The notes below the pieces were generated by a model. That model was given only the letters and a program-made list of their open reading frames with translations, searched no databases and was not told the origin of the DNA. Below, in pieces: positions 6,705-14,501 of a DNA stretch of 40,054 bases. This DNA is from JACCTH01 sp035253825 (lineage in GTDB: Bacteria; Actinomycetota; Acidimicrobiia; Spongiisociales; ZC4RG35). The translations under genes were made by a program, and so were the position numbers. Every line of letters begins with the position of its first letter. Within the stretch, counting starts at the first letter, position 1. The DNA is taken from assembly GCA_035253825.1 (NCBI GenBank), contig DATFBM010000039.1, forward strand, positions 1 to 40,054. The letters run 5' to 3'.

Positions 6705-7901
6705 ATGTATCTCACCACTCCCTTCCATCCCCGAGTGGAAGCGCGCAACGAGACCGGGCTCTGGAGCCATTGGTCGGGTTACCTGGTGGCCGAGAAGTAC
6801 CAGCTCTCGGAGAAATTCGAGTACTTCGCCATCCGCAACGCCGTCGGCATCTTCGACACGAGCCCCCTCTACAAGTACCAAATCACCGGCACCGAGGCGG
6901 AGAAGTTTCTCTCCGGGGTGCTGGCTCGCGACATTCGCAAATGCCGCCTCGGGCAAGCCCACTACACGTTCTGGTGTGACGATCGCGGCTTCGTCATCGA
7001 AGACGGTGTCGTTCTGCGCCAGGCGACTGATCGTTTCCTCCTCACCACGGCACGGCCCAACCTGGCCTACTTCTCCAGCCTGATCGGCCATGACCGAGCA
7101 GAGATCGAGGACGTGACAGAACAACTGGCGGCGCTAGCGGTTCAGGGTCCGCGGTCGCGCCAGGTGCTGGCCGCCTTGGCTCCCGAGGTCAGGAGCCTTG
7201 ACTACTTTCACCTCACCGACACCAAGCTCGCCAGCTCTGAGGTGACCGTTTCCCGAACCGGCTATACCGGCGACCTCGGCTACGAAGTCTGGGTCTCGGC
7301 AGACGATGCGATCGCCGTCTGGGACGCCGTAGTCGAAGAGGGAGCTGGTCACGGACTTCTTCCCTTCGGGCAGGTCGCTCTTCTCATGGCCCGCATCGAG
7401 GCTGGCCTGCTTCTCATCGACAAGGACTTCGAATCGAGTCGTTACGCCTGGAACGACGAGCACCGCTCCACGCCCTTAGAGCTGGGGTTCGGCTGGATGT
7501 TGCGAGATCTGGATCGTGATCGCGCATTTATCGGACAACGTGCCATCGAAAGAGCGATCGACGAGAAATCCGCCCGCTGGAAAATGGTCGGCCTCGTGGT
7601 CGATTGGAAGGCCTACGACGAGATGTACCAGCAGGCGGGTCTCATCCCTCCCAAGGACCACCTCCCCATAACTGAGGACTTCATGCTCTACGACACCGAG
7701 TATCAGCGGGTCGGATACGCGACCAGCTTCATGTACTCGCCAATGCTGCAGAGACACATTGCCCTCGCCCGGGTCCGACCCGACCTCGTCAGGGTCGGAC
7801 AGACCGTCGAGCTGGAAGTGACGGTCAATCATCGCTACCAACGAGTGCCGGCGCACGTCGCCCGGCTGCCGCTGTTCAACCCACCGAGAAAAACAGCATG
7901 A
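6705..7901 (+). CDS. GcvT-family (aminomethyltransferase-like) folate-dependent demethylase
   Basis: The 398-residue protein belongs to the T-protein superfamily, which includes glycine-cleavage T-protein, sarcosine and dimethylglycine dehydrogenase C-termini, DMSP demethylase DmdA and LigM-type O-demethylases. Recognisable stretches are AIRNAVGIFDTSPLYKY near the N-terminus, the IEDGVV region corresponding to the folate-site Asp, LAVQGPRSR, RTGYTGDLGYEVWV and ARIEAGL. No lipoyl-protein, GcvP or GcvH gene is nearby, so this is not the housekeeping glycine cleavage enzyme. It more likely moves a one-carbon unit from a methylated substrate to tetrahydrofolate. The ATG at 6705 follows its own promoter; an FAD oxidoreductase gene begins 13 bases after the stop. 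Confidence 0.85.
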   Translation: MYLTTPFHPRVEARNETGLWSHWSGYLVAEKYQLSEKFEYFAIRNAVGIFDTSPLYKYQITGTEAEKFLSGVLARDIRKCRLGQAHYTFWCDDRGFVIEDGVVLRQATDRFLLTTARPNLAYFSSLIGHDRAEIEDVTEQLAALAVQGPRSRQVLAALAPEVRSLDYFHLTDTKLASSEVTVSRTGYTGDLGYEVWVSADDAIAVWDAVVEEGAGHGLLPFGQVALLMARIEAGLLLIDKDFESSRYAWNDEHRSTPLELGFGWMLRDLDRDRAFIGQRAIERAIDEKSARWKMVGLVVDWKAYDEMYQQAGLIPPKDHLPITEDFMLYDTEYQRVGYATSFMYSPMLQRHIALARVRPDLVRVGQTVELEVTVNHRYQRVPAHVARLPLFNPPRKTA

Positions 7902-7914
7902 GGAGAGACACCTG

Positions 7915-9516
7915 ATGGCCCATCCCCAAGAGCGGCATTACGACGCCATCGTGATCGGCGGCGGTCACAACGGCCTGGTCAACGGCGCCTACCTGGCCAG
8001 GGCCGGGCTAAAGACGCTGATCATCGAGCGTCGCCACCTGGTGGGCGGAGCGGCGATTACGGAGGAGCTCCTGCCTGGGTTCTGGTTCACCACTTTTTCA
8101 TATGCCTTGAGCCTGCTTCGGCCCGACATCATTCATGAACTCGAGCTGACCAAACACGGTTTCCTGCCGCTTCTGATGTCGTCGACCTTCGCCCCGGGGA
8201 GGGATGGCGATTACCTGCTCTTTGGTCAAGACCACGACCGGAACCTTAAGGAGGTGAGCCGTCACTCACCGAAGGATGCCGATGCCTATGACCAGTACCA
8301 ACACGACATCAGTCGCGTGTGTCAGGCACTGAAGCCTCTGCTCGACAACGTCCCCCCCAACCTCTTTTCCAAGGATCCCGAAGAACTAGTCGCCATGGCC
8401 GCCCTCGCTCAACATCTGCGCGATCTCGAGCCCCGGGTTTTGCACAACGCAGTCCGCCTCCTCACCGGCAGTGCCGCTGATTTCCTCGACGACTATTTCG
8501 AATCAGATCTGTTGAAGGGTTATCTCGCGTCCTCGTCGATCATTGGGACCAAGGTCGGTCCCCGTTCGCAGGGATCAGGCTTGGTGTTGCTCTATCACAA
8601 CATCGGCGAACACGATGGAGTGTTCGGCTCCTGGGCCTTCCACAAGGGGGGCAACGGCGGGTTCACTCAGGTTCTCGCTCGCGCCGCCCAGGCCTTTGGC
8701 GCCGAGATCCTGCTCGAAGCTCCGGTCTCGACAGTAATGACATCCAACGGTCGGGCGACGGGGGTAGTGCTCGACGATGGGACAGAGATCGGAGGCGACG
8801 TGGTGGTGAGCGCCCTCGACCCCCGTCGTACCTTTCTGGAGCTGGTTAACCCTCGCGAGCTGCCTGCCGACTTGGTGGAAAACATCGAGCGCTTCCGCTT
8901 TCAAGGAACATCCGCCAAGGTCAACTTCGCCTTGAACGGCTTGCCCACCTTTCCCGGTTTGGGTGACCGACCCGACCTCTATCGGGGCTTCACCAACATC
9001 GGACCCTCGATGGACTATCTGGAAAAGGCCTACGACGAGGCCAAATACGGGTGGTATTCGAGTGAGCCATACGTAGACGGGGCGATCCAATCGACCATTG
9101 ACCCCGACATGGCACCACCCGGAAAGCACGTAATGAGCTGTTTTATCCAATACGCCCCTTATCACCTGAAGGGCTCGGATTGGGACCGGGAGCGGGACAA
9201 CCTGGGCGACACCGTGCAGCGCACCCTTGAATCATTCTGCCCTGGCTTCTCGAGCTTGATTCTCCACCGGGAAGTGGTGACCCCTCTTGACATCGAGCGG
9301 GTCGTTGGCCTCACCGAAGGCAACATTTTTGCCGGCGAGTTCCTCGCTCCTCAGATGTTCTTCTTCCGCCCTGCCCCCGGATGGAATCAGTACCGCACAC
9401 CGATCGAGGGCTACTACCAGTGCGGCTCGGGCACCCACCCCGGCGGCTGTGTGATGGGGGCGCCGGGCAAGCTCGCCAGCCAGCAGATCCTCAAGGACCG
9501 CCAACAAGCTCGATGA
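7915..9516 (+). CDS. FAD-dependent oxidoreductase, phytoene-desaturase-like
   Basis: The 533-residue protein has an N-terminal Rossmann motif (IVIGGGHNG, G15-x-G17-x2-G20), then ERRHLVGGAA. It ends with the family-typical YYQCGSGTHPGGCVMGAPG region that contacts the flavin. The family includes carotenoid desaturases and many uncharacterised amine or alcohol oxidoreductases. No other carotenoid gene is present (no crtB or crtE), so pigment synthesis is unlikely. Together with a GcvT-like protein it may oxidise a methylated amine or related substrate. The ATG at 7915 has a GAGGAGA Shine-Dalgarno. The stop overlaps the next start as ATGA. Confidence 0.85.
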   Translation: MAHPQERHYDAIVIGGGHNGLVNGAYLARAGLKTLIIERRHLVGGAAITEELLPGFWFTTFSYALSLLRPDIIHELELTKHGFLPLLMSSTFAPGRDGDYLLFGQDHDRNLKEVSRHSPKDADAYDQYQHDISRVCQALKPLLDNVPPNLFSKDPEELVAMAALAQHLRDLEPRVLHNAVRLLTGSAADFLDDYFESDLLKGYLASSSIIGTKVGPRSQGSGLVLLYHNIGEHDGVFGSWAFHKGGNGGFTQVLARAAQAFGAEILLEAPVSTVMTSNGRATGVVLDDGTEIGGDVVVSALDPRRTFLELVNPRELPADLVENIERFRFQGTSAKVNFALNGLPTFPGLGDRPDLYRGFTNIGPSMDYLEKAYDEAKYGWYSSEPYVDGAIQSTIDPDMAPPGKHVMSCFIQYAPYHLKGSDWDRERDNLGDTVQRTLESFCPGFSSLILHREVVTPLDIERVVGLTEGNIFAGEFLAPQMFFFRPAPGWNQYRTPIEGYYQCGSGTHPGGCVMGAPGKLASQQILKDRQQAR

Positions 9517-10112
9517 CCGTGAGAATGGCTCCGGAGGAGCGGCGTGAGGCGATCGTCGCCGCCAGCTTGGCGGTCGCTCGCCGCAAGGGGCTAGGAGCTA
9601 CGACTGTCCGCGACGTTGCCGCGGAGATGGGATCCTCGTCGGGACTGATTCATCACTACTTCGACTCGATGGACGAAGTTTTGGCCGCCGCCTTTGACCA
9701 GGCCGCGAGCCACGACCTCGCTCAGGTCGAGAACGCCATGGACTCAGAAAGCAGCGCGGTGGGAAAGTTGCGAGCCTTCTTTGCCAACTACTCGATCTCC
9801 GACAACGAATGGGCCTTTCAGCTGTGGCTAGACGCCTGGGCGGAGGCGAGCCGCCGGCCCGCCCTTCGGGCAACCTCCGAGCGACTCAACGTCGCCTGGC
9901 AACAGCTGCTGGCAATCACCATCAAAGAGGGGGGATTCGACTGCGAGGACCCCGATGCCACCTCTTGGCGAATCATTTCTCTCCTCGACGGCCTCTCGTT
10001 GCAGGTCGTTGCCCACCAAACGACCCTCGCCCGCGAGACCGTCTCCTCATGGATCAGGAGTTACGCCGAGAGCGAGATCGGCCTCGCTCCCGGCTCACTC
10101 ATTCCTGCGTAG
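9513..10112 (+). CDS. TetR-family regulator, BetI-like
   Basis: A 199-residue TetR repressor. The N-terminal helix-turn-helix is around residues 30-52 (TTVRDVAAEMGSSSGLIHHYF). The C-terminal domain, with FQLWLDAWAEASRRPALR, resembles BetI, the choline-responsive repressor. The ATG at 9513 overlaps the oxidoreductase stop as ATGA; longer open sequence upstream belongs to that gene in another frame. As last gene of the unit it probably controls the demethylase operon and perhaps the Rieske gene. The BetI resemblance agrees with a quaternary-amine substrate but does not prove it. Confidence 0.88.
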   Translation: MTVRMAPEERREAIVAASLAVARRKGLGATTVRDVAAEMGSSSGLIHHYFDSMDEVLAAAFDQAASHDLAQVENAMDSESSAVGKLRAFFANYSISDNEWAFQLWLDAWAEASRRPALRATSERLNVAWQQLLAITIKEGGFDCEDPDATSWRIISLLDGLSLQVVAHQTTLARETVSSWIRSYAESEIGLAPGSLIPA

Positions 10113-10155
10113 TTTGGGCTGTGTTTTGGGGCCATTTCTACGCAAGAATGGATGA

Positions 10156-10515
10156 ATGCGGATCTCGGCCACCGTGCTCAATTCCCCCGACCCCCATGCG
10201 CTCGCCACCTTCTACGAAAAGCTCTTGGGTTGGACCCGAGTGGCGGATGAACCCGACTGGGTGAAGATCGAACCGCCCGGAGGGGGCACCGGCTTATCGT
10301 TCCAGCCCGAGTCGATCTACCTCCGCCCCACCTGGCCGGCGGCCCCGGGCGAACAGCAGATGATGATGCATCTCGACATCGCCAGCTCAGACCTCGACGG
10401 GGATGTGGCTCGCGCCGAAGAGCTCGGGGCAGTGCTGGCCGATCATCAGCCCGAACCCGAGAACCGGGTCATGCTCGATCCCGACGGCCACCCGTTCTGC
10501 CTCTTTCCTGGCTAG
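10156..10515 (+). CDS. VOC (glyoxalase/bleomycin-resistance fold) family protein
   Basis: A 119-residue single-domain protein with the VOC pattern of two beta-alpha-beta-beta-beta modules: SPDPHALATFYEKLLGW near the start, MMMHLDIASSDLDG in the middle and MLDPDGHPFCLFPG at the end. The family covers metal-dependent lyases, dioxygenases and binding proteins, so the reaction cannot be assigned; H70 or so in MHLDIA and the C-terminal acidic/His residues may bind metal. The ATG at 10156 lacks a clear Shine-Dalgarno. It follows the TetR gene by 43 bp and is convergent with the oxidase gene, seven bases away. Confidence 0.8.
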   Translation: MRISATVLNSPDPHALATFYEKLLGWTRVADEPDWVKIEPPGGGTGLSFQPESIYLRPTWPAAPGEQQMMMHLDIASSDLDGDVARAEELGAVLADHQPEPENRVMLDPDGHPFCLFPG

Positions 10516-10522
10516 ACATCGC

Positions 10523-11731
10523 TCAGGCGAAAAGCGCCCCAAGGTGATCGTTTAGGAAGGTTCCCGCCGGATCGAGTCGGCGCCGGACCGAGACGAAGTC
10601 ATTGAAGCGGGGGAAAAGGGAGGCCACTCGCTCCCTGGTCATGAAGTGAAGTTTGCCCCAGTGGGGACGGCCTCCGAACTCGGCGAAGAGGTCGTCGCAG
10701 GCGCTTAGGTAGGGCCAGTAGTCCTTTCCGGGTTCTCCCGAGATGGAGACGACCAGATTGTCGCGCTGATAGTTGGGACTCATCCAGGCTTGCTCGCTTC
10801 CCACCACCCTGATTTCAAGCGGATAGAGACTGAGCGGCAACCACCTCAACATCAGTTGGCGCATCGATCGGAGGATTTCCTCCGCGTCTTCGATCGGAAG
10901 GAAGTATTCGACCTCGTGGAAGTTGGGGTCATAGACCATGGGATAGATCTGGTAGGAGCGCCCCACTCTCTCGTGCGGTCCCAAACCTTCCCGCGATGTC
11001 CCCACCGGAACCTCGTGATAACGCTTGACAACACAGTCGTCGGCTCCCGCCCCTTCCAAGTTGTACAGCCGCGCGGAGTCCTCGGTCGGCATCCAGAAGA
11101 ACCCGTAGTGTCGGAACTCGGACACATCCGAGGAGAAGCTCTCGATCATCTCGTCGAAAGGCATGACGTCGGTCCGGGCATGAAGCTCATATGCGGGAAC
11201 GACCGAGATCGTCAGTTCGGTCATGATGCCCAGTAGACCGACCGATGTCTGGAGTGCGGGCAGCAAGTCCGAATGGGAAGTTGCCGAGATATCGATCACG
11301 TTCGCTTGGCCATCAACGAGCCTCGCCCCCGTCAGAACCGATGAGAAGCTGCCCAACCGGCGACCGGATCCGTGAGTAGCGGTGGCGACGACGCCGGCGA
11401 TGGCTTGGGTGTCGATGTCACCTTGGTTGGCGAGAGCCAGACCGTGCTCCCAGAGCGGTTCCCCGAAGTCACGAATCGTGGTCTTGGGCCCGGCCGAAAC
11501 CTGTTGGCAATCAACGTCGATGTGGGTTATCCCCCGCATGGACGATGCATCGAGCAGGACGTCGGTTTCGACGATCGGTGTAAAGGAATGACCCGTGCCG
11601 AAGGTGCGGACCCGGAAGCCAGCTCCCACCGCTTTGGCAACCTGGGCTTGCACCTGCGCCTCATCTGCGACCGGAACTACCGCCTGGGGCGTAAAGCTCT
11701 GATTGCCGACCCAGTTGGACCAGGCGCTCAC
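10523..11731 (-). CDS. FAD-linked aldonolactone oxidase (D-arabinono/L-gulono-1,4-lactone oxidase type)
   Basis: The 402-residue protein is a VAO-type flavoenzyme. The N-terminal FAD domain contains VRTFGTGHSFTPI, where the His is the usual position for covalent FAD attachment, then GDIDTQAIAGVVATATHGSG and LLGIMTELTISV. The C-terminal ALO domain ends with HWGKLHFMT, conserved in lactone oxidases. Related enzymes oxidise sugar 1,4-lactones or alditols with oxygen or a carrier; the substrate here is unknown. The start is GTG at 11731, preceded by AAGGA, nine bases after the dienelactone hydrolase gene stop, so the two are co-transcribed. Confidence 0.87.
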   Translation of the reverse strand: MSAWSNWVGNQSFTPQAVVPVADEAQVQAQVAKAVGAGFRVRTFGTGHSFTPIVETDVLLDASSMRGITHIDVDCQQVSAGPKTTIRDFGEPLWEHGLALANQGDIDTQAIAGVVATATHGSGRRLGSFSSVLTGARLVDGQANVIDISATSHSDLLPALQTSVGLLGIMTELTISVVPAYELHARTDVMPFDEMIESFSSDVSEFRHYGFFWMPTEDSARLYNLEGAGADDCVVKRYHEVPVGTSREGLGPHERVGRSYQIYPMVYDPNFHEVEYFLPIEDAEEILRSMRQLMLRWLPLSLYPLEIRVVGSEQAWMSPNYQRDNLVVSISGEPGKDYWPYLSACDDLFAEFGGRPHWGKLHFMTRERVASLFPRFNDFVSVRRRLDPAGTFLNDHLGALFA

Positions 11732-11740
11732 TCCTTGGCG

Positions 11741-12502
11741 TCAGCTATATCGTTCGATGAACGCCAGTACTCTTCTCCAGGCGTCGGCCGATTCCTCGGC
11801 ATACTGCTCCTGGGCCCGGTCGAAGAAGGAGTGCGGGGCGTTCGGATAGACATGGATCTCGTGCTCGACCCCGGCCTTGGTCAGGGCCTGGTCGAACTCC
11901 TCCACCATCTCCGGCGGAATCGAAGCGTCGTCGCCCCCGATAAGGGCAAGTATCGGACATTCCATCTGACTAGCCAGGGCGATCGAGGACGGGGCGCCTA
12001 GGGGTCGATTCTCGCGACCAGGGACTCCATAAAACCCGATGGCGCCGGCCAGCCCGTGACCGTTGGCCGCCTGCTGCCATGAGCTGGAGCCACCAAAACA
12101 AAAGCCCAGAGTGAATACTTTGCGATCGGGTCGATCCTCGTGCAGGAGCTCGACGGCAGCAGCAACATCGAGACGGACTCCTTCGAAGGTCGCCTGGTCG
12201 ACGTGCTCCCGAAAGGAAAAATTTTCGGAGCGGGCGTGACGGCCGGCGGTCCGACCGAAGTAGTCGATAGTCACTGCATCGTGGCCGGATTCGGCGAGCC
12301 GAACCGCTAACTCCTTGTAGAAGGGATAGATACCGCGGACGTCGGGGAGGACGACAACACCGGTGTTTCCGCCTCTCTCGGCATAAGCCTCGTAAGCCAA
12401 GAACATGTTGCCGTCATCGGCAGTGAGAACCAGGTCGCGGTGATCGACGGCGGCGCCGACCACAGGTCGGATGGGCGGGTGAGCGTCGTATTCGTGGCAC
12501 AT
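11741..12502 (-). CDS. Dienelactone hydrolase family protein
   Basis: A 253-residue alpha/beta hydrolase. The catalytic triad is visible: Cys in GFCFGG, Asp in GGDDASIP and His in APHSFFD. VVLPDVRGIYPFY supplies the oxyanion region. I chose the ATG at 12502, giving the family-typical N-terminus MCHEYDAHPPI; an open frame continues upstream to 12553 without conserved residues. The class hydrolyses dienelactones in chloroaromatic breakdown, but most relatives act on other lactones or esters. Its pairing with an aldonolactone oxidase hints at a lactone substrate; that is inference. Confidence 0.88.
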   Translation of the reverse strand: MCHEYDAHPPIRPVVGAAVDHRDLVLTADDGNMFLAYEAYAERGGNTGVVVLPDVRGIYPFYKELAVRLAESGHDAVTIDYFGRTAGRHARSENFSFREHVDQATFEGVRLDVAAAVELLHEDRPDRKVFTLGFCFGGSSSWQQAANGHGLAGAIGFYGVPGRENRPLGAPSSIALASQMECPILALIGGDDASIPPEMVEEFDQALTKAGVEHEIHVYPNAPHSFFDRAQEQYAEESADAWRRVLAFIERYS

Positions 12503-12559
12503 CGGACTGAGGACGGTAGCCACCGCCCATCCGCCACGGAAAGACAAGCGCACGTGCAG

Positions 12560-13351
12560 TTAGAACGATTTCCCGGCCTGGCACCTCGGACACCAATAGG
12601 TGATCCGGTCCGAGCCATAGCTCTCCTGGTCGGCGGCGCGAATGATGGCGCCACATCGGCGACAGGGGAGACCCGCCCGCCCGGCTACCCATCTCGACCG
12701 ACCTGGTCGGCGGTCGCCTGTAGTCACCTGTTGGCCGGTCGCCCGGTTGGACTCCATGAGGCTCTTCAGTAGGTCGACCAGTCCTTCGAGTCCCTCGACC
12801 TCACCGACCGCAGTGAAGGGATCCACTCCATGGAGGAAGCAGACCTCCGACTTGTAGATGTTTCCCGGCCCGGCCACGATCCGTTGATCGATCAGGGCAG
12901 TGCCAATCTGACGCTCGGGTTGGGCGCGGAGCCGGCGTACGACCTCGGCGGGGTCCCAATCCGGACCGAGGACGTCGGGACCGAGATATCCCAGTAGCAC
13001 CTCTTCTTTGGATGCCTTGATCACATCGAGCTTCCCCAGCCGAAAACCCACTGCGACCCAGGGCCGCGTTTCCAACACCGCCCGTACCTGAAACCCCGGT
13101 CCCCGCCAACGTTCCCCCGGTCGGTAGAGGTGCCACGCCCCTTCCATCTTGAAGTGGCTGTGGACCGTGAGGCCGGCATCGGTTCGCAGCAGCAGGTGTT
13201 TTCCACGGGCGACAACGGAAGAGACAACCTGGCCTGCCAGGTCCACAGTGGCGAATCTGGGAACCCGGAACTCGGTTCGCGTCAGCCTTTCATCGGCCAG
13301 GGCTTCGTGGAGGCGGCGGGCGGCGACGAGGACGGTGTCGCCTTCCGGCAT
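12560..13351 (-). CDS. nei2: Fpg/Nei-family DNA glycosylase-lyase (Nei2 type)
   Basis: The enzyme removes oxidised bases from DNA and nicks the strand by beta,delta-elimination. The 263-residue protein begins MPEGDTV, with catalytic P2 (Schiff base) and E3, and has the conserved Lys in ARGKHLLLRT. The H2TH region includes GPGNIYKSEVCFLHGVDP, and a C-terminal zinc finger has C230-x2-C233...C254-x2-C257. Overall it looks like actinobacterial Nei2. It is divergent from an AlkA-type glycosylase, with only 36 bp between the start codons. A -10 box six bases before the ATG indicates a leaderless mRNA. Confidence 0.92.
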   Translation of the reverse strand: MPEGDTVLVAARRLHEALADERLTRTEFRVPRFATVDLAGQVVSSVVARGKHLLLRTDAGLTVHSHFKMEGAWHLYRPGERWRGPGFQVRAVLETRPWVAVGFRLGKLDVIKASKEEVLLGYLGPDVLGPDWDPAEVVRRLRAQPERQIGTALIDQRIVAGPGNIYKSEVCFLHGVDPFTAVGEVEGLEGLVDLLKSLMESNRATGQQVTTGDRRPGRSRWVAGRAGLPCRRCGAIIRAADQESYGSDRITYWCPRCQAGKSF

Positions 13352-13357
13352 GCCTCG

Positions 13358-13363
13358 ATCCTA
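13358..13363 (-). promoter_or_regulatory. Leaderless -10 box of nei2
   Basis: TAGGAT on the minus strand lies exactly six bases before the nei2 ATG at 13351. No Shine-Dalgarno and no clear -35 are visible. It shares a 36-bp intergenic region with the divergent promoter at 13376. Confidence 0.55.
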
Positions 13364-13375
13364 AGTGCAGCCACC

Positions 13376-13381
13376 TATTTT
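13376..13381 (+). promoter_or_regulatory. Leaderless -10 box of the AlkA-type glycosylase gene
   Basis: TATTTT lies exactly six bases before the GTG at 13388, mirroring the nei2 box. The two -10 boxes are 12 bases apart on opposite strands, so polymerases on them would compete for the same DNA. Confidence 0.55.
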
Positions 13382-13387
13382 GGAATC

Positions 13388-14050
13388 GTGACCCGCACCC
13401 CCTTCTCGGCAACTGTGGCTCGCCTGATTGGGGCCGATCACGATCTCTCCCGGCTGGTGAACGAGTTCGGGGTCCCGCCCTTTTGGCAACGCCCGCCGGG
13501 TTTTCCCAGCCTGGTCCTCTTCATTCTCGAACAGCAGGTCTCGCTCGCGTCGGCGGCGGCCGCCTATCGCCGGGTCAACGCCCGTGTCGGCTCCATGCTG
13601 CCTGAATCACTTCTGGCCACCACACCCGAGGAGTTGAGGGCCGACGGAGTGTCACGACAGAAAGACCGCTATATCCGAGAGCTCGCCAGGTCAGTGGCGA
13701 GCGGAGAACTCGATCTGCCGATGCTCGCCAGCTTGAGCGACGACGATGTGCGAGCTCACCTGACTCGTATCCGGGGCATCGGTCGTTGGACCGCCGACGT
13801 ATACCTGTTGGCGTGTCTCGGCCGGCCCGACCTTTGGCCGGTGACCGATCGTGCCCTCCAGGTGGCAACCGCCGAGGCCCTGTCGCTTGCCGCGGTCCCC
13901 TCCCCGCAGGAGCTGGAGCTCATCGGCGAGCGTTGGCGGCCTCACCGCTCAACCGCGGCGCGTCTCCTGTGGCATGGATATCTCGGACGCCGCGGTCGGG
14001 CCGAAACCCCGAATGACCTCTTTGAAGGATCAGGCGAGTTCGACCCCTGA
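13388..14050 (+). CDS. DNA-3-methyladenine glycosylase II-like (HhH-GPD)
   Basis: A 220-residue HhH-GPD glycosylase that would excise alkylated bases. The hairpin-helix-hairpin is RIRGIGRWTADVYLL (about 127-141) and the catalytic Asp is D154 in WPVTDRALQ. FILEQQVSLASAAAAY (45-60) is the usual substrate-side helix. It has no Fe-S cysteines, as in AlkA. The start is GTG 13388, supported by a -10 box six bases upstream; open frame continues back to 13130, but that region lies inside nei2. The 3' end overlaps the convergent lipoprotein gene by 21 bp. Pairing with nei2 makes a small base-excision repair locus. Confidence 0.9.
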   Translation: MTRTPFSATVARLIGADHDLSRLVNEFGVPPFWQRPPGFPSLVLFILEQQVSLASAAAAYRRVNARVGSMLPESLLATTPEELRADGVSRQKDRYIRELARSVASGELDLPMLASLSDDDVRAHLTRIRGIGRWTADVYLLACLGRPDLWPVTDRALQVATAEALSLAAVPSPQELELIGERWRPHRSTAARLLWHGYLGRRGRAETPNDLFEGSGEFDP

Positions 14051-14482
14051 GAGGGTGATTGTGCGGTCGCCGAGCGGCGCCTGAAGCTGAGCCACGATGA
14101 TCCGCTCCATGGCGATGGCCGGGCAGATTGCAGCTGGGTCGATGGCGCCGTGGAGCACCTCCAGGTCGACGGAGTCAGCGGTCTCGGTCACCTCGACGCT
14201 GTGCAGCGTGTCGCAGGGCTCGACCCCGGTCCAAACTCGCACCCGCACCTCGTTGCCTTCCGCTCCCAGGAACTCACCTTCGGTGATGGGGGTAGGGTCC
14301 TGGGCATTGCCGGTGGGCTCGGCCGCCTCGCCCGTTTCTCCGTCTTCGATCACGACATCGACGCAATCGGTAACTCCCGGAGCGCACATCCCCAGACCAT
14401 CGTCCTCCTCGGGCGGTCCCGCCTGACCACAGGCGAGGGTGGAGATGATGAGGACGATCAGGAAAAACGTTCTGGATTTCAT
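14030..14482 (-). CDS. Probable small secreted lipoprotein, unknown function
   Basis: From the ATG at 14482 the 150-residue product begins MKSRTFFLIVLIISTLACGQ, a lipoprotein-like signal with Cys18; the lipobox TLAC is slightly atypical, with Thr at -3. An acidic, low-complexity stretch rich in Glu, Pro and Gly follows, then a compact region with four further cysteines (CAPGVTDC, EPCDTL, AAICPA) that may form disulfides outside the membrane. No domain is recognised. It lies 19 bp after the RNB ribonuclease gene and is probably co-transcribed. An upstream in-frame start at 14557 would overlap that gene and spoil the signal peptide. Confidence 0.7.
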   Translation of the reverse strand: MKSRTFFLIVLIISTLACGQAGPPEEDDGLGMCAPGVTDCVDVVIEDGETGEAAEPTGNAQDPTPITEGEFLGAEGNEVRVRVWTGVEPCDTLHSVEVTETADSVDLEVLHGAIDPAAICPAIAMERIIVAQLQAPLGDRTITLSGVELA

Positions 14483-14501
14483 GCTGCTTCGACGGAGATT
14501 C

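Noticed and set aside
7915..9516. True carotenoid phytoene desaturase
   Set aside because: No other carotenoid genes are present; the context with a GcvT-like protein and a BetI-like regulator fits another substrate better.
13130..13387. Longer AlkA-type protein starting at 13130
   Set aside because: The extra 86 codons are antisense to nei2 and have no conserved content.
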